A DNA stretch of 64,000 bases from Alphaproteobacteria bacterium (GTDB lineage: Bacteria > Pseudomonadota > Alphaproteobacteria > UBA9655), in NCBI GenBank assembly GCA_013815465.1, contig JACDGE010000001.1, positions 1 through 64,000 on the forward strand, given 5' to 3'. The notes beneath the pieces were generated by a model. That model saw nothing but the letters and a program-made list of their open reading frames with translations, did not search any database and was not told where the DNA came from. Positions 9,256 to 17,813 of the stretch are shown here, piece after piece (position 1 is the first letter of the stretch; every line of letters begins with the position of its first letter). Position numbers and translations under genes: made by a program.

Positions 9256-10251
9256 ATGAAAAAATTTCTGAAATTAAAATACTTTTTCGTGATCGGAATA
9301 GGTGTTTTTCTTGTCATACTTGGTTTTGAAGTACAAGATAGTTACCGTAAATACGGGAACTATCGTACGATGCAAGACCCTCTATCAGCATCAGAATCTG
9401 TTGATTTAACGGGGCTGCGAGAGCTTCCCTATGCGGGTGGGCCCATGATCCCCTTGAGCGAACTTAAGAAACGTTTGGAACATGTTAAAGGGCCAAAAAT
9501 AATTGTTGATGGTGTTCATGGAAAATATGGCTATGTTTATGGTATCCCGGATAGCTATATAGGCTATCTTGAGAAAGCGCCGTCATGGAAATCCTATATA
9601 TGGAGATTATTTTACACGGGAACCTTAAAATCACGGCCCTCTCTTATTGTGCCTGGAGCAGTCGCTGCTCAGTTATATGGCTTTGAGTACAGAAGTTTTC
9701 GCATAGGAAGTAAATATCTTTCGCAAGATGAGGATATTGATAAGTTTGTCTCTTTTTTGGATGCCTTACCTGAAAATGTATCCCTCTATTTTCATTGCAT
9801 TCATGGAAAGGGGAGAACATCCATGATGCTTGTTATGGCGGACATTATAAAAAATGCCCCAAAAGTGGCTTTGGCAGATATTATAAAAAGGCAATATTTG
9901 CTTGGATCTGTGAATTTGTTCGATACAGCCTCTTGGACGCGCTCAACCTACGCCACAAAAATGCTTGAAGACCGTAAAAAATTTATTGAGGATTTTTATG
10001 ACTTTATCGATCAACGAAAGGCTGGGGGGATTCAACGTTGGTCTGAGTGGAATAAGCAGAGGAAGGGAGCGATTGCAGTGACCAAAATACATAAGGACGT
10101 GTTATTAAGAACCCTCTCCCACCCCGGAAGGGGAGAGAAAGTGGGAAATGAATTTAATATTCTCCTTACTTATCTTAGTTACCAAGCACCCCCCTGGGGG
10201 AAATTTGAAAATAAAAAGTCTCTGTACGACTCAACTGTCAGAGAAAGCTGA
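9256..10251 (+). CDS. PTP-like phytase family protein, paralogue 2
   Basis: A 331-residue paralogue of the flanking genes, with an N-terminal signal anchor (~6–22), YRTMQD, a GYVYGIPDSY segment and the catalytic loop HCIHGKGRT (Cys181, Arg187). The shared C-terminal landmark RWSEWN marks the end of the homologous part (~275). Some 50 extra residues follow, encoded partly by a palindromic sequence near 10112–10137, so the tail probably comes from repeat insertion rather than from the ancestral protein. Its TGA overlaps the ATG of paralogue 3 by one base, so the two are translationally coupled. Export to the periplasm or host is inferred. Confidence 0.8.
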   Translation: MKKFLKLKYFFVIGIGVFLVILGFEVQDSYRKYGNYRTMQDPLSASESVDLTGLRELPYAGGPMIPLSELKKRLEHVKGPKIIVDGVHGKYGYVYGIPDSYIGYLEKAPSWKSYIWRLFYTGTLKSRPSLIVPGAVAAQLYGFEYRSFRIGSKYLSQDEDIDKFVSFLDALPENVSLYFHCIHGKGRTSMMLVMADIIKNAPKVALADIIKRQYLLGSVNLFDTASWTRSTYATKMLEDRKKFIEDFYDFIDQRKAGGIQRWSEWNKQRKGAIAVTKIHKDVLLRTLSHPGRGEKVGNEFNILLTYLSYQAPPWGKFENKKSLYDSTVRES

Positions 10252-11102
10252 TGTTTTTTAATAAAAGAAATTTTTTTATTGGTAGTGTTGTTCTTTTCAT
10301 CTCCATTATTTCCGTTATTTTTTATTTTCTTTCTACAGATGAGTATGCTGATTCTAAATTCCGCACCATGCAAAATAAGATTGCCTCAACGGAATCCGTT
10401 GATTTGACAGGATTGGACAAACTTTCTGCTTCTGGTGGGCCGATTATGGATTTTCCAACCCTCAAAAATAAACTGGGTTTCGTCACGAAACCCATTATCA
10501 TCGTTGACAGCATGAAGGAACATCACGGCTACATCAATGATATTCCTATAACTTTTTTTGGTTATCATCGCAAAAAGCCTGATCTACGTTATTTTCTGAG
10601 GCGACTTTTTTTTACAGGAACAAGTCAATCTCAGCATGAATTAATCGTTCAAGAACGGGAGGTGGCGCAAAAATATGGCTTCGGGTATGCTAATATTAGG
10701 ATTGATAGCAAGTGCGTGACCCCCGACGCTAGGGTTGAGGAGTTCGTCACCTATTTTGATCAAGCCCCCGAAAATGTATGGTTCCATTTTCATTGTCGTC
10801 ATGGCAAGGGGCGGACGTCCATTGCTCTTGTCATGTATGATATTATGAAAAATGCTCCTGAGGTTTCTTTAGAGGATATTGTGAGACGCCAATATTTGCT
10901 GGGGTCGGTTAATCTTTCCGATGTAGCGGCATGGCGTAAAAACAGTACTTACCCCTCACAGGCCCTTGAACGCCGTAAGAAATTTATTCAACAATTTTAT
11001 GCCTTTATTTGCCAACGAAAGGCGGGGGGGGTTCGACGGTGGTCTGAGTGGCGAGCCAGTCCCCCCACGAGCGTCGTTCCCGCGCTGGCGGGAAACCATT
11101 AA
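10251..11102 (+). CDS. PTP-like phytase family protein, paralogue 3
   Basis: A 283-residue paralogue with a signal anchor (~8–25), FRTMQN, a GYINDIPITFF segment and the P-loop HCRHGKGRT (Cys182, Arg188). It starts at the ATG that overlaps the previous stop (TGATG). The last ~15 residues after RWSEW are encoded by a REP-like hairpin (11069–11097), which also brings the stop codon. All three copies keep Cys and Arg, so all may be active. Target could be inositol phosphates of a eukaryotic host or a bacterial phosphoester; which one cannot be decided from sequence. Confidence 0.8.
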   Translation: MFFNKRNFFIGSVVLFISIISVIFYFLSTDEYADSKFRTMQNKIASTESVDLTGLDKLSASGGPIMDFPTLKNKLGFVTKPIIIVDSMKEHHGYINDIPITFFGYHRKKPDLRYFLRRLFFTGTSQSQHELIVQEREVAQKYGFGYANIRIDSKCVTPDARVEEFVTYFDQAPENVWFHFHCRHGKGRTSIALVMYDIMKNAPEVSLEDIVRRQYLLGSVNLSDVAAWRKNSTYPSQALERRKKFIQQFYAFICQRKAGGVRRWSEWRASPPTSVVPALAGNH

Positions 11103-11228
11103 TTTGTTGATATTAAATAATAATTTAAGAACTACTACAAACTGTAAAAAACGTTGACAAAGAATTCCCATAAGAAAAAGGTGGACAAAACTTAAGCTTT
11201 TCCTGGGTTCCCGCCTGCGCGGGAATGA
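11069..11228. repeat. REP-like composite element (hairpin ends)
   Basis: The left hairpin GCGTCGTTCCCGCGCTGGCG lies within the 3' end of phytase paralogue 3. The right hairpin GGGTTCCCGCCTGCGCGGGA sits at about 11202–11221 in opposite sense. Between them lie ~100 bp of AT-rich DNA. It is also the gap between convergent paralogue 3 and valS. Confidence 0.65.
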
Positions 11229-11246
11229 CGCGATGGGTGGGACTGC

Positions 11247-13901
11247 TTACTGGCCGCTGAGGCGGCCCAGCGCTTGCTCCAACTTCTGGACTGCCAGGCG
11301 AGCTGTATCAAGCCGTCTTTGTTGCGTACCCACAATCTCTTGAGGGGCACGGGAGAGAAAATCAGCATTCCCGAGCTTTTTCTCAATTCCCTCAATTTCC
11401 GCCCTTTCTTTCTTTAATTCCTTATTCAGTCGGTCTTTTTCTGCCTCTATATCGATTGCCCCCGCAAGGGGAATCAAAAGGGTCGCTTCATCAATCACGA
11501 CTTGAGCGGCACCCTTTGCATCCTCTGAAATCAATGTTTCCGAAAAGACCTTGATAGGGTTAAGGCGAGCTAACTTAAGAAGCAAATCTTCGCATGTGCA
11601 TGCGCGCCGGTGAGTTGTGGGACCTGCATCATAAAAACTTAGGTTAAGGTGGGTTGCCGGAGACACATTCATTTCTGCCCGCACACTGCGAACGGCAGAG
11701 ATCACCTTGATCAACCAGTCTATATCATCACTGGCTTCAGCGTAAGGCAGATGTTTATCTTGCGGCCATTCCTCTCCCATCAGCAAACCCGCATCCGGAT
11801 GAAGATTTTTCCACAGAACCTCTGTCATATAGGGCATAAAGGGATGGAGAAAGCGCAGCAGATGATCCAAAACCCAAGCAACCGTTTCTTGTGTTTCGGT
11901 CTTTTCTTTCCCGCGACCAAAAAATTTTGGTTTACAGAATTCAAGGTACCAATCACAGAAGGTCCCCCAGATGAAATGGTACAGGCTGTGCGCAGCTTCA
12001 TTGAATTTATAGGCTTCAATGGCGTTCTTCACCTCTCGGGAAAGATGGAGAGTCTGTTGAACAATCCATTGATTAATGGGCACAGACAAATTTATGGGAG
12101 TATAATCTGGGTTAAAAACACAGCCGTTCATTTCTGCAAAGCGGGCCGCGTTCCACAACTTTGTGGCGAAATTCCGATACCCTTCCACTTGGGTCTGAGA
12201 AAATTTGACGTCTCGTCCAGGAGCGGCGAGGGACGCCAAGGTAAACCTTAAAGTATCGGCCCCATAGGTATTGAGAAGGATTAAAGGATCCACCACATTT
12301 CCCTTGCTTTTGGACATTTTTTGACCCTTCTCATCACGGACAAGGGCATTGATGTAAACGGTCTCAAAGGGGACCTCGCCGGTAAAATGGATTCCCATCA
12401 TCATCATACGGGCCACCCAAAAGAAAATAATATCGTGACCCGTGATGAGCGTATCCGTGGGGTAGTAACGTTTGTATTCGGGTGTTAACTCAGGCCATCC
12501 TAAGGTTGAAAACGGCCATAGAGCTGAGGAAAACCAGGTATCCAACACATCTTGATCTTGGGTTAAGGTGACGTCTTTTTGATAGAAAGCCTTAGCATCC
12601 TGATGGGCGTCTTCCTCATTCAGGGCAACAAACGTTTTTCCATCTGGACCATACCATACGGGGATGCGATGGCCCCACCATAGTTGGCGAGAAATACACC
12701 AAGGCTGAATATTCCGGAGCCATTCAAAGTAGGTATTTTCCCAATGCTGAGGAACAAATTTTGTCTTTCCATCCTCTACTGCCTTTAAGGCCGGCTGGGC
12801 TAATGTCGCCGCATCCACGTACCATTGATCCATGAGCCACGGTTCAATGACGACCCCTGATTTTTCACCATGGGGAACGGAAATGAGAGCAGGTTCCGCC
12901 TTCTCAAATAGTCCTTTCGCTGTCATGTCCTCAACGACTTTTTCACGGGCGATAAATCGGTCAAGTCCATGGTATTCAGGAGGAACATTTTCATTAAGGC
13001 AGCCATTCTTATCGAGCACATTAATCATGGGCAGGTGATGACGGCGCCCCACTTCAAAGTCGTTAAAATCATGGGCGGGCGTAATTTTAACGGCGCCTGT
13101 AAATTTTTCCGGGTCTGCATGAAGATCGCCAACGATGGGAATAAGCTGGTCTGTTAAAGGGTGACGGAGAAATTTCCCAATCAGATGGTGATAACGTTCG
13201 TCCTCAGGATGAACGGCGACGGCCACATCTCCAAAAACGGTTTCAGGCCTGCTGGTGGCAATGGTGATATGCTTTTCTGGCTGTCCCTCGAGAGGATAGT
13301 TGAAATAGTACATCATCCCCTGTACAGGCAAGCTTTCGACCTCTATATCCGAAACGGCCGTGTGGAGTTTGGGGTCCCAATTCACGAGCCGTTTATCCCG
13401 ATAAATCAGCCCTTGGGTGTGGAGTTCAACAAAAACATGGCGGACTGCCGCACTCAGGCCTTCGTCCATGGTAAAGCGTTCCCGACTCCAATCGGGGGAG
13501 GCACCCAGCCGGCGCAGCTGATAGTTAATCGCTCCGCCCGATTCACCCTTCCATTTCCACACTCTCTCTAAAAATTTTTCCCGTCCTAAGTCATGACGGG
13601 TGAGATTTTCTTGATTCAATTGCCGTTCTACAACCATTTGCGTGGAAATACTTGCGTGATCGGTGCCCGGCTGCCAAAGCACATCCCGTTCTTGCATACG
13701 ATAAAACCGGATCAGAATGTCCTGCAAAGTAAAGGTAAATGCATGGCCCATATGAAGACTACCTGTGATATTAGGGGGCGGCATCATGATCGTATAAGGA
13801 ACGGCGTGGGGTTTTGATCCAGCGGCCATCAGCCCCGACTCTTCCCATGCGGAATAGAGGGTTTCTTCAACAGAAGCGGGAGAAAAAGTTTTGTCTAACA
13901 T
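11247..13901 (-). CDS. valS: Valyl-tRNA synthetase
   Basis: A class I aminoacyl-tRNA synthetase of 884 residues charging tRNA-Val. The HIGH-type motif appears as PPNITGSLHMGHAF (~42–55) and the second motif as KMSKSKGNV in the Rossmann half. The CP1 editing domain lies between them, the anticodon-binding domain follows, and a C-terminal coiled coil (~820–880, Lys/Glu-rich) is of the type that contacts the tRNA elbow. Length is normal for a bacterial short-type ValRS. It is transcribed leftward, away from the origin, with the candidate RNA copy A starting divergently about 95 bp from its start codon. Confidence 0.97.
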   Translation of the reverse strand: MLDKTFSPASVEETLYSAWEESGLMAAGSKPHAVPYTIMMPPPNITGSLHMGHAFTFTLQDILIRFYRMQERDVLWQPGTDHASISTQMVVERQLNQENLTRHDLGREKFLERVWKWKGESGGAINYQLRRLGASPDWSRERFTMDEGLSAAVRHVFVELHTQGLIYRDKRLVNWDPKLHTAVSDIEVESLPVQGMMYYFNYPLEGQPEKHITIATSRPETVFGDVAVAVHPEDERYHHLIGKFLRHPLTDQLIPIVGDLHADPEKFTGAVKITPAHDFNDFEVGRRHHLPMINVLDKNGCLNENVPPEYHGLDRFIAREKVVEDMTAKGLFEKAEPALISVPHGEKSGVVIEPWLMDQWYVDAATLAQPALKAVEDGKTKFVPQHWENTYFEWLRNIQPWCISRQLWWGHRIPVWYGPDGKTFVALNEEDAHQDAKAFYQKDVTLTQDQDVLDTWFSSALWPFSTLGWPELTPEYKRYYPTDTLITGHDIIFFWVARMMMMGIHFTGEVPFETVYINALVRDEKGQKMSKSKGNVVDPLILLNTYGADTLRFTLASLAAPGRDVKFSQTQVEGYRNFATKLWNAARFAEMNGCVFNPDYTPINLSVPINQWIVQQTLHLSREVKNAIEAYKFNEAAHSLYHFIWGTFCDWYLEFCKPKFFGRGKEKTETQETVAWVLDHLLRFLHPFMPYMTEVLWKNLHPDAGLLMGEEWPQDKHLPYAEASDDIDWLIKVISAVRSVRAEMNVSPATHLNLSFYDAGPTTHRRACTCEDLLLKLARLNPIKVFSETLISEDAKGAAQVVIDEATLLIPLAGAIDIEAEKDRLNKELKKERAEIEGIEKKLGNADFLSRAPQEIVGTQQRRLDTARLAVQKLEQALGRLSGQ

Positions 13902-13962
13902 TTTTAGGATCCGATTATAAATAGTTATTCATTTTGTTCAGTTGGCCATCTTAAAAAGGTAT

Positions 13963-13990
13963 TTGACCTTAAATACCAACGTGCTATACT
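13963..13990 (+). promoter_or_regulatory. Promoter of candidate RNA copy A
   Basis: TTGACC at 13963–13968 and TATACT at 13985–13990, spacer 16 bp. Both boxes and the spacer length are the same at copy B (29884–29911), while the spacer sequence has drifted. Confidence 0.7.
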
Positions 13991-13996
13991 GACCTC

Positions 13997-14370
13997 AACG
14001 TCGTACATGGGTCACCACACCCATGCACGACTGACCACGATAACCCTTAAAACACAAGGAGAACCATGGCTATGCCCAGACTACTCACATAAACAGTTTT
14101 TTTCAACACTTATCCAGAAGAAAAGCAAGGAGATGCTCCTTAGTTCGTCATGACCAATGCCTTCCTGGCCCTCCGGCCAGTTCATGGCCTTAAGGACGCT
14201 CACGTGCTTTCATTAGCGAGCTTAAGAATGGGTTGTATGAGGCGTGGTTGTTGGTGCATGGCTCGTGGAGAATGTTGAAAAACTGTTTGTCGTGTGTATA
14301 AGGCTAGCCGTGGATCGTGGGACTGTAAGGGATCTCTAGGAAGCTTTCCTGGAGATCCCTTATGGTTTTT
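13997..14370 (+). ncRNA. Candidate structured RNA, copy A (~375 nt)
   Basis: A transcript predicted from the promoter to a terminator. A homologue lies inverted at 29497–29877. Shared blocks include CCACGATAACCCTTAA, AAGGAGAA, TATCCAGAAGAAAAGCAAGG and ATGAGGCGTGGTTG. The first hairpin (~13999–14033, pairing CATGGGT with ACCCATG) has a different sequence in copy B but still pairs, and so does the terminator stem, which argues for selection on RNA structure. It holds a six-codon ORF (ATG at 14072, stop TAA) that copy B matches in position and length. It shows none of the RNase P, tmRNA, 6S or SRP landmarks I know. Function is unknown; a leader of the downstream prfB is possible, but the terminator argues for an independent RNA. 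Confidence 0.6.
14326..14370 (+). terminator. Rho-independent terminator of RNA copy A
   Basis: The stem pairs TAAGGGATCTC with GAGATCCCTTA around AGGAAGCTTTCCT, followed by GGTTTTT. It ends about 100 bp before prfB. Confidence 0.75.
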
Positions 14371-14470
14371 AAGATTCTTATTACCCTGCTTTCTAGCCCA
14401 ATAGGAGCCCTTGCACCATCCTCCCACCTATTATATCATGAGGGATAAAATCAACAGAAAAGAACACACG

Positions 14471-15584
14471 ATGCGCGCTGAAATGGAAACCTTGGTTCAC
14501 GAGATTCAGGAAGGCCTTGCCCTTCTGAGGAGGCATCTTTGACTGGGATCAATCTCAGAATCGCCTATCTGAACTCGAAAAAGAAGTCCAAAATCCAACT
14601 CTCTGGAATGATCCTAGTCACGCTCAAAAGATCATGCGAGAACGCGATCAGCTTTCCCAATCCATTGATCCTATAAAGAAAATTGATAAAGATCTCGCCG
14701 ACACTCTCGAACTCTTAGAACTAGGAAACGCGGAGGAAGACCAAGAGATCACTGACGCAGCAGAAGCTGATGTAGACTCCCTTCACAAAAAAATACAGCG
14801 CCTGCGTCTTGAGAGCCTTTTATCGGGAGAGGCTGATGCCAATGATTGCTTTGTTGAAGTACACGCTGGTGCGGGTGGCACAGAAGCCCAAGACTGGGCC
14901 TTGATGCTCACCCGTATGTATTCGCGCTGGGCGGAAACAAAAGGCTACAAAATTGAGTGGATTGAAGAAAGTGGTGGAGAAGAAGCAGGCCTTAAATCTG
15001 CAACCTTTAAAATCATGGCCCATAAACACGCTGATCATTCCTATGGATGGTTAAAAGGTGAGAGCGGGGTGCATCGCTTGGTGCGCATCTCTCCCTTTGA
15101 TTCAAACGCGCGCCGTCATACCAGCTTTGCTTCTGTTTGGGTCTATCCGGTTGTGGATGATACAATTGATATTCAAATTGAGGATAAAGATATCCGAATT
15201 GATACCTATCGGGCCTCAGGTGCGGGGGGGCAGCATGTGAATAAAACCGATAGCGCTGTTCGCATTACCCATCTTTCCACGAACATTGTGGTTCAATGTC
15301 AAAACGACCGGTCACAACATCGCAACAAAGCCCAAGCTATGAGCATGCTGAAAGCCCGTCTTTACGAACACGAGCTCAAAAAGAGAGAGGCAGAGACGCA
15401 AGCGTCAGAAGCCTCAAAATCAGAGATTGGCTGGGGTCATCAAATTCGCTCTTACGTCCTCCAACCCTACCAAATGGTCAAAGACCTCCGCACCCATGTG
15501 GAAAAGGGAAATGCTCATGGTGTACTAGAAGGTGACATCGATGCCTTTCTGGAAGCCACTCTCTCTCAAAAAATTAGTCCTTAA
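14471..15584 (+). CDS. prfB: Peptide chain release factor 2, programmed +1 frameshift
   Basis: RF2 of 370 residues, reading UGA and UAA. It starts at ATG 14471 and is read for 23 codons to CTT at 14537–14539, where an in-frame TGA (14540–14542) stops zero-frame reading. Skipping one base (T14540) gives GAC and the long frame from 14541 to 15584. The slippage site CTTTGAC and the internal Shine–Dalgarno-like AGGAGG three bases before CTT match the classical autoregulatory frameshift of RF2 genes. The RF2 tripeptide SPF and the catalytic GGQ (SGAGGQHVNKTD) are both present. A gene caller not aware of the shift would start it wrongly at 14634. The 3' end overlaps convergent dps by 11 bp. Confidence 0.95.
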
Positions 15585-16038
15585 TTGTACTATAGAGCAT
15601 CCAAGCTGCTTTCTCTAAAAAGGTGGCCCTTTGGATCATCATATCTGCGGTAATAAGATCATTCTTCTCAGTCGCAAGTGCCGCAATTTTTAAGGCATTT
15701 TCCGCTAAGGCATAGTAATCATTCCGTAAGATTTGAGCCATAACTTGAGATTGAGGAGCCGTTTCATTTTCCAAAATCGTAGCCTGCGGAAGCAATTCAG
15801 CTAAACTTGGAGGAACTTTTTCCCCGAGAGCCCGAATACGCTCCGCGGTCTCATCCATTGATTTCCATAGCTTTATATAAAATTTCTCAAACATAATATG
15901 CAGGGTATAAAAACTTGCACCTTCCACATTCCAATGAAATTCATGGGTTTTATAGTAAACAATAGTTGTATTTGCAAGATATACCTTCAAAGAATTTATA
16001 ATATCACGGGTATCTTCATTTTTATAATAATCTGCCAT
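15574..16038 (-). CDS. dps: Dps family DNA-binding ferritin-like protein
   Basis: A 154-residue Dps protein, a dodecamer that oxidises and stores iron and protects DNA from oxidative damage. The inter-subunit ferroxidase ligands are visible in HEFHWNVEG (~34–42) and in SMDETAERIRALGEK (about 61–75). A GGAGAA ribosome site precedes the ATG. There is little N-terminal tail, so DNA binding may rely on the dodecamer surface. The C-terminus overlaps prfB convergently by 11 bp, so the transcripts would be antisense to each other there. Confidence 0.92.
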   Translation of the reverse strand: MADYYKNEDTRDIINSLKVYLANTTIVYYKTHEFHWNVEGASFYTLHIMFEKFYIKLWKSMDETAERIRALGEKVPPSLAELLPQATILENETAPQSQVMAQILRNDYYALAENALKIAALATEKNDLITADMMIQRATFLEKAAWMLYSTIKD

Positions 16039-16053
16039 TAGAGTTCTCCATCT

Positions 16054-16081
16054 TCATTATCTCTTGATAGATTATTGTCAA
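16054..16081 (-). promoter_or_regulatory. Putative dps promoter
   Basis: On the minus strand, TTGACA (16076–16081) and TAATGA (16054–16059) with a 16-bp spacer, ending 15 bp before the dps ATG. No operator was recognised. Confidence 0.5.
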
Positions 16082-16226
16082 AAAAGAATTAAAATTTCGT
16101 TTGTTTTTTATTTTTTTTGAAGGCTATGGCTTTCATCCATTTTTCCATAGGAAGTGAGTGGCTCCCCTTTCGTGCAACTGATCTAGAACACCAAAGCCGC
16201 ACTTCCCTCGAACCTCTTCAAACGTC

Positions 16227-16581
16227 AAACGCATCTAAATGTTAGAGTACGCCTGTTAATCGAGAAAGAGGACAAGTTACCCCCGGGCGTCATTCCCTGC
16301 TGCGGCGGGAACCTAGGTAATTTCTGGCATATGTTGTACCTATAGTGCATCAAGTTGAAGATGCCTCAACTCCTCAGGTGTCATGCTGAATTTATTTCAG
16401 CATGACAGTCTGGAGAGGTCATGATGGCTATGTGATCTCCAATTCAAACTAACTCACCATAACAGAGGGGGTATAGGCATCGTCCTGGGTTCCCGCCTCC
16501 GCGGGGATGACGCACCTTTGGTGCGTTTGTAAAGAAAGATTACCATAATCATAAGGGATTCCATATAATTTAGATGCGTTT
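16227..16581. repeat. 355-bp segment bounded by perfect 14-bp inverted repeats
   Basis: AAACGCATCTAAAT at 16227–16240 is repeated inverted at 16568–16581. Within it lie a REP-like hairpin (~16278–16310), a stem-loop of GTCATGCTGAA/TTCAGCATGAC (~16379–16406) and a second REP-like hairpin (~16485–16514). There is no coding content and no clear target duplication. The region 16039–16659 holds nothing else I recognise. Confidence 0.5.
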
Positions 16582-16659
16582 ACCATGCTCTTCAAAACAG
16601 AAAGTAGACGATTTCGGGAAACTATGATATTTTTCATAAAAGATAAAAAAGGAAAAAAA

Positions 16660-17115
16660 ATGAAATTCTTAGGGGTTTTTATGGCTCTCGTGGTCGCATG
16701 GTCAAGCTTTGCTTCTGCCCAACACGCAGGTTACAGCCAAAAATACGTTAAGCCTATTAACATTCACATCCTAAGTCGTGATAGTACAGGCGTTGTTAAA
16801 AAGGAAAAATTTTACTGTACCCCCCAAACGTGTTGTTTTGCTGAGAGATTTTATTGCTTTATGGAAAATGGACATTGCATTTGTGACCTTCATAGATGTG
16901 ACATCAAACCTGACAAAAAGAATATAATGAGCTATTGGATGGAAATTTCGGGAACAGAAGCCGAAAGATATTGTGGAAGACCCCGCTTGCTTCATGAACT
17001 TACCCAGCTTTGCGAGTGTGACCAAGACAAAACCCCTCCCTGTAGTCAGTGTAATCCCCCTCCTCCGGAATGCCCTTCTGGTCCTCCTCAGGATTGTTGT
17101 GGGGAATGTTGGTAG
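16660..17115 (+). CDS. Secreted Cys-rich protein (16 cysteines)
   Basis: A 151-residue protein of no recognised family. The start at 16660 follows AAAGGA and opens a clear signal peptide (MKFLGVFMALVV, cut near SFASA). The mature protein has sixteen cysteines, including CC pairs and closely spaced C-x-C and C-x2-C patterns, and ends in a Pro/Cys-rich tail (CNPPPPECPSG). A longer in-frame start (16585) would bury the signal peptide and is rejected. Disulfide-bonded and exported is the inference; the function is unknown. Confidence 0.75.
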   Translation: MKFLGVFMALVVAWSSFASAQHAGYSQKYVKPINIHILSRDSTGVVKKEKFYCTPQTCCFAERFYCFMENGHCICDLHRCDIKPDKKNIMSYWMEISGTEAERYCGRPRLLHELTQLCECDQDKTPPCSQCNPPPPECPSGPPQDCCGECW

Positions 17116-17177
17116 TCACACCCCATAGGTGTCGTCATTATTAGCCAAATAACCCAGCCTGTTGGGGGATTTCTGTA

Positions 17178-17591
17178 TTATTGATTGACCTCTTTCGAGT
17201 GCTTTAATCGATGGGCAAGGTCTTGGTCATGGCGGGCCTCGTCCACCTCTCGGCCAAGAAAGTAACTAATTACCGTTCGAATGGCCACGATGGTGGCGAG
17301 CACAATTAGATCTTCTTGTGTGGGCTTAATAAACGTATGGATAATGTCAGCCGCAATCATAAATTCAAGGCCAAAAAGGATATAAGTGCCCAACACGGCC
17401 CTTATCGTATTCGCTTCTTTAAGAAAAAAGAGAGTCGTGTGGTGATGGCGTTTTAAGTGAATAAAGGCAAGCGCCGCCACCACAAAACCCCAGATTACAA
17501 TCATTACCCCCACCAAATTAATAATGGTTACGATCATATTTAAAAGATTTAAAAATGTGGCTTGGATGTCAATGTTGAGTAATTCTGTCAT
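17178..17591 (-). CDS. DUF1622 family membrane protein
   Basis: A 137-residue integral membrane protein with about three helices (~14–42, 58–85, 90–115). The core LEFMIAADII...TIVAIRTVISYFLGREV is typical of DUF1622. The family's function is not established. The tail after ~120 is charged and cytoplasmic. It lies alone between the Cys-rich gene and putA. Confidence 0.8.
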   Translation of the reverse strand: MTELLNIDIQATFLNLLNMIVTIINLVGVMIVIWGFVVAALAFIHLKRHHHTTLFFLKEANTIRAVLGTYILFGLEFMIAADIIHTFIKPTQEDLIVLATIVAIRTVISYFLGREVDEARHDQDLAHRLKHSKEVNQ

Positions 17592-17641
17592 TTTTTTTCC
17601 TTTTTAGTGTTAGACATACTGTTCTTATACCAACTTTTTTT

Positions 17642-17775
17642 AGATCCTGAAACAAGTTCAGGATGACATGTTGAGAGGATATGGTCTCTATAACCAACAC
17701 CGTTTAGGCTGAACATACTTTTTGTTATAGGGACAAAAACACCCATCAAGGTCATCACGAACTTTTCAGGATCTA
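17642..17775. repeat. Composite hairpin-ended repeat, copy 2
   Basis: 134 bp with ends AGATCCTGAAACAAGTTCAG and CGAACTTTTCAGGATCTA in opposite sense, and interior segments TTGAGAGG and CAACAC...GTTTA related to copy 1. It is diverged at the tips, as expected for an old insertion. Confidence 0.6.
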
Positions 17776-17813
17776 AATTAATGCGAATTACAGAAATCTA
17801 TCTGAATACTGCT

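Noticed and set aside
11649-12251. 200-residue ORF antisense to valS
   Set aside because: Shadow frame of a conserved gene with no ribosome site and no family features.
13997-14370. RNase P RNA, tmRNA, SRP RNA or 6S RNA for the twin RNAs
   Set aside because: None of the conserved blocks (GAGGAAAGTCCGGGC, an Ala-rich tag ORF, GGAAGGAAGCAGCC, a long bulged 6S stem) could be found.
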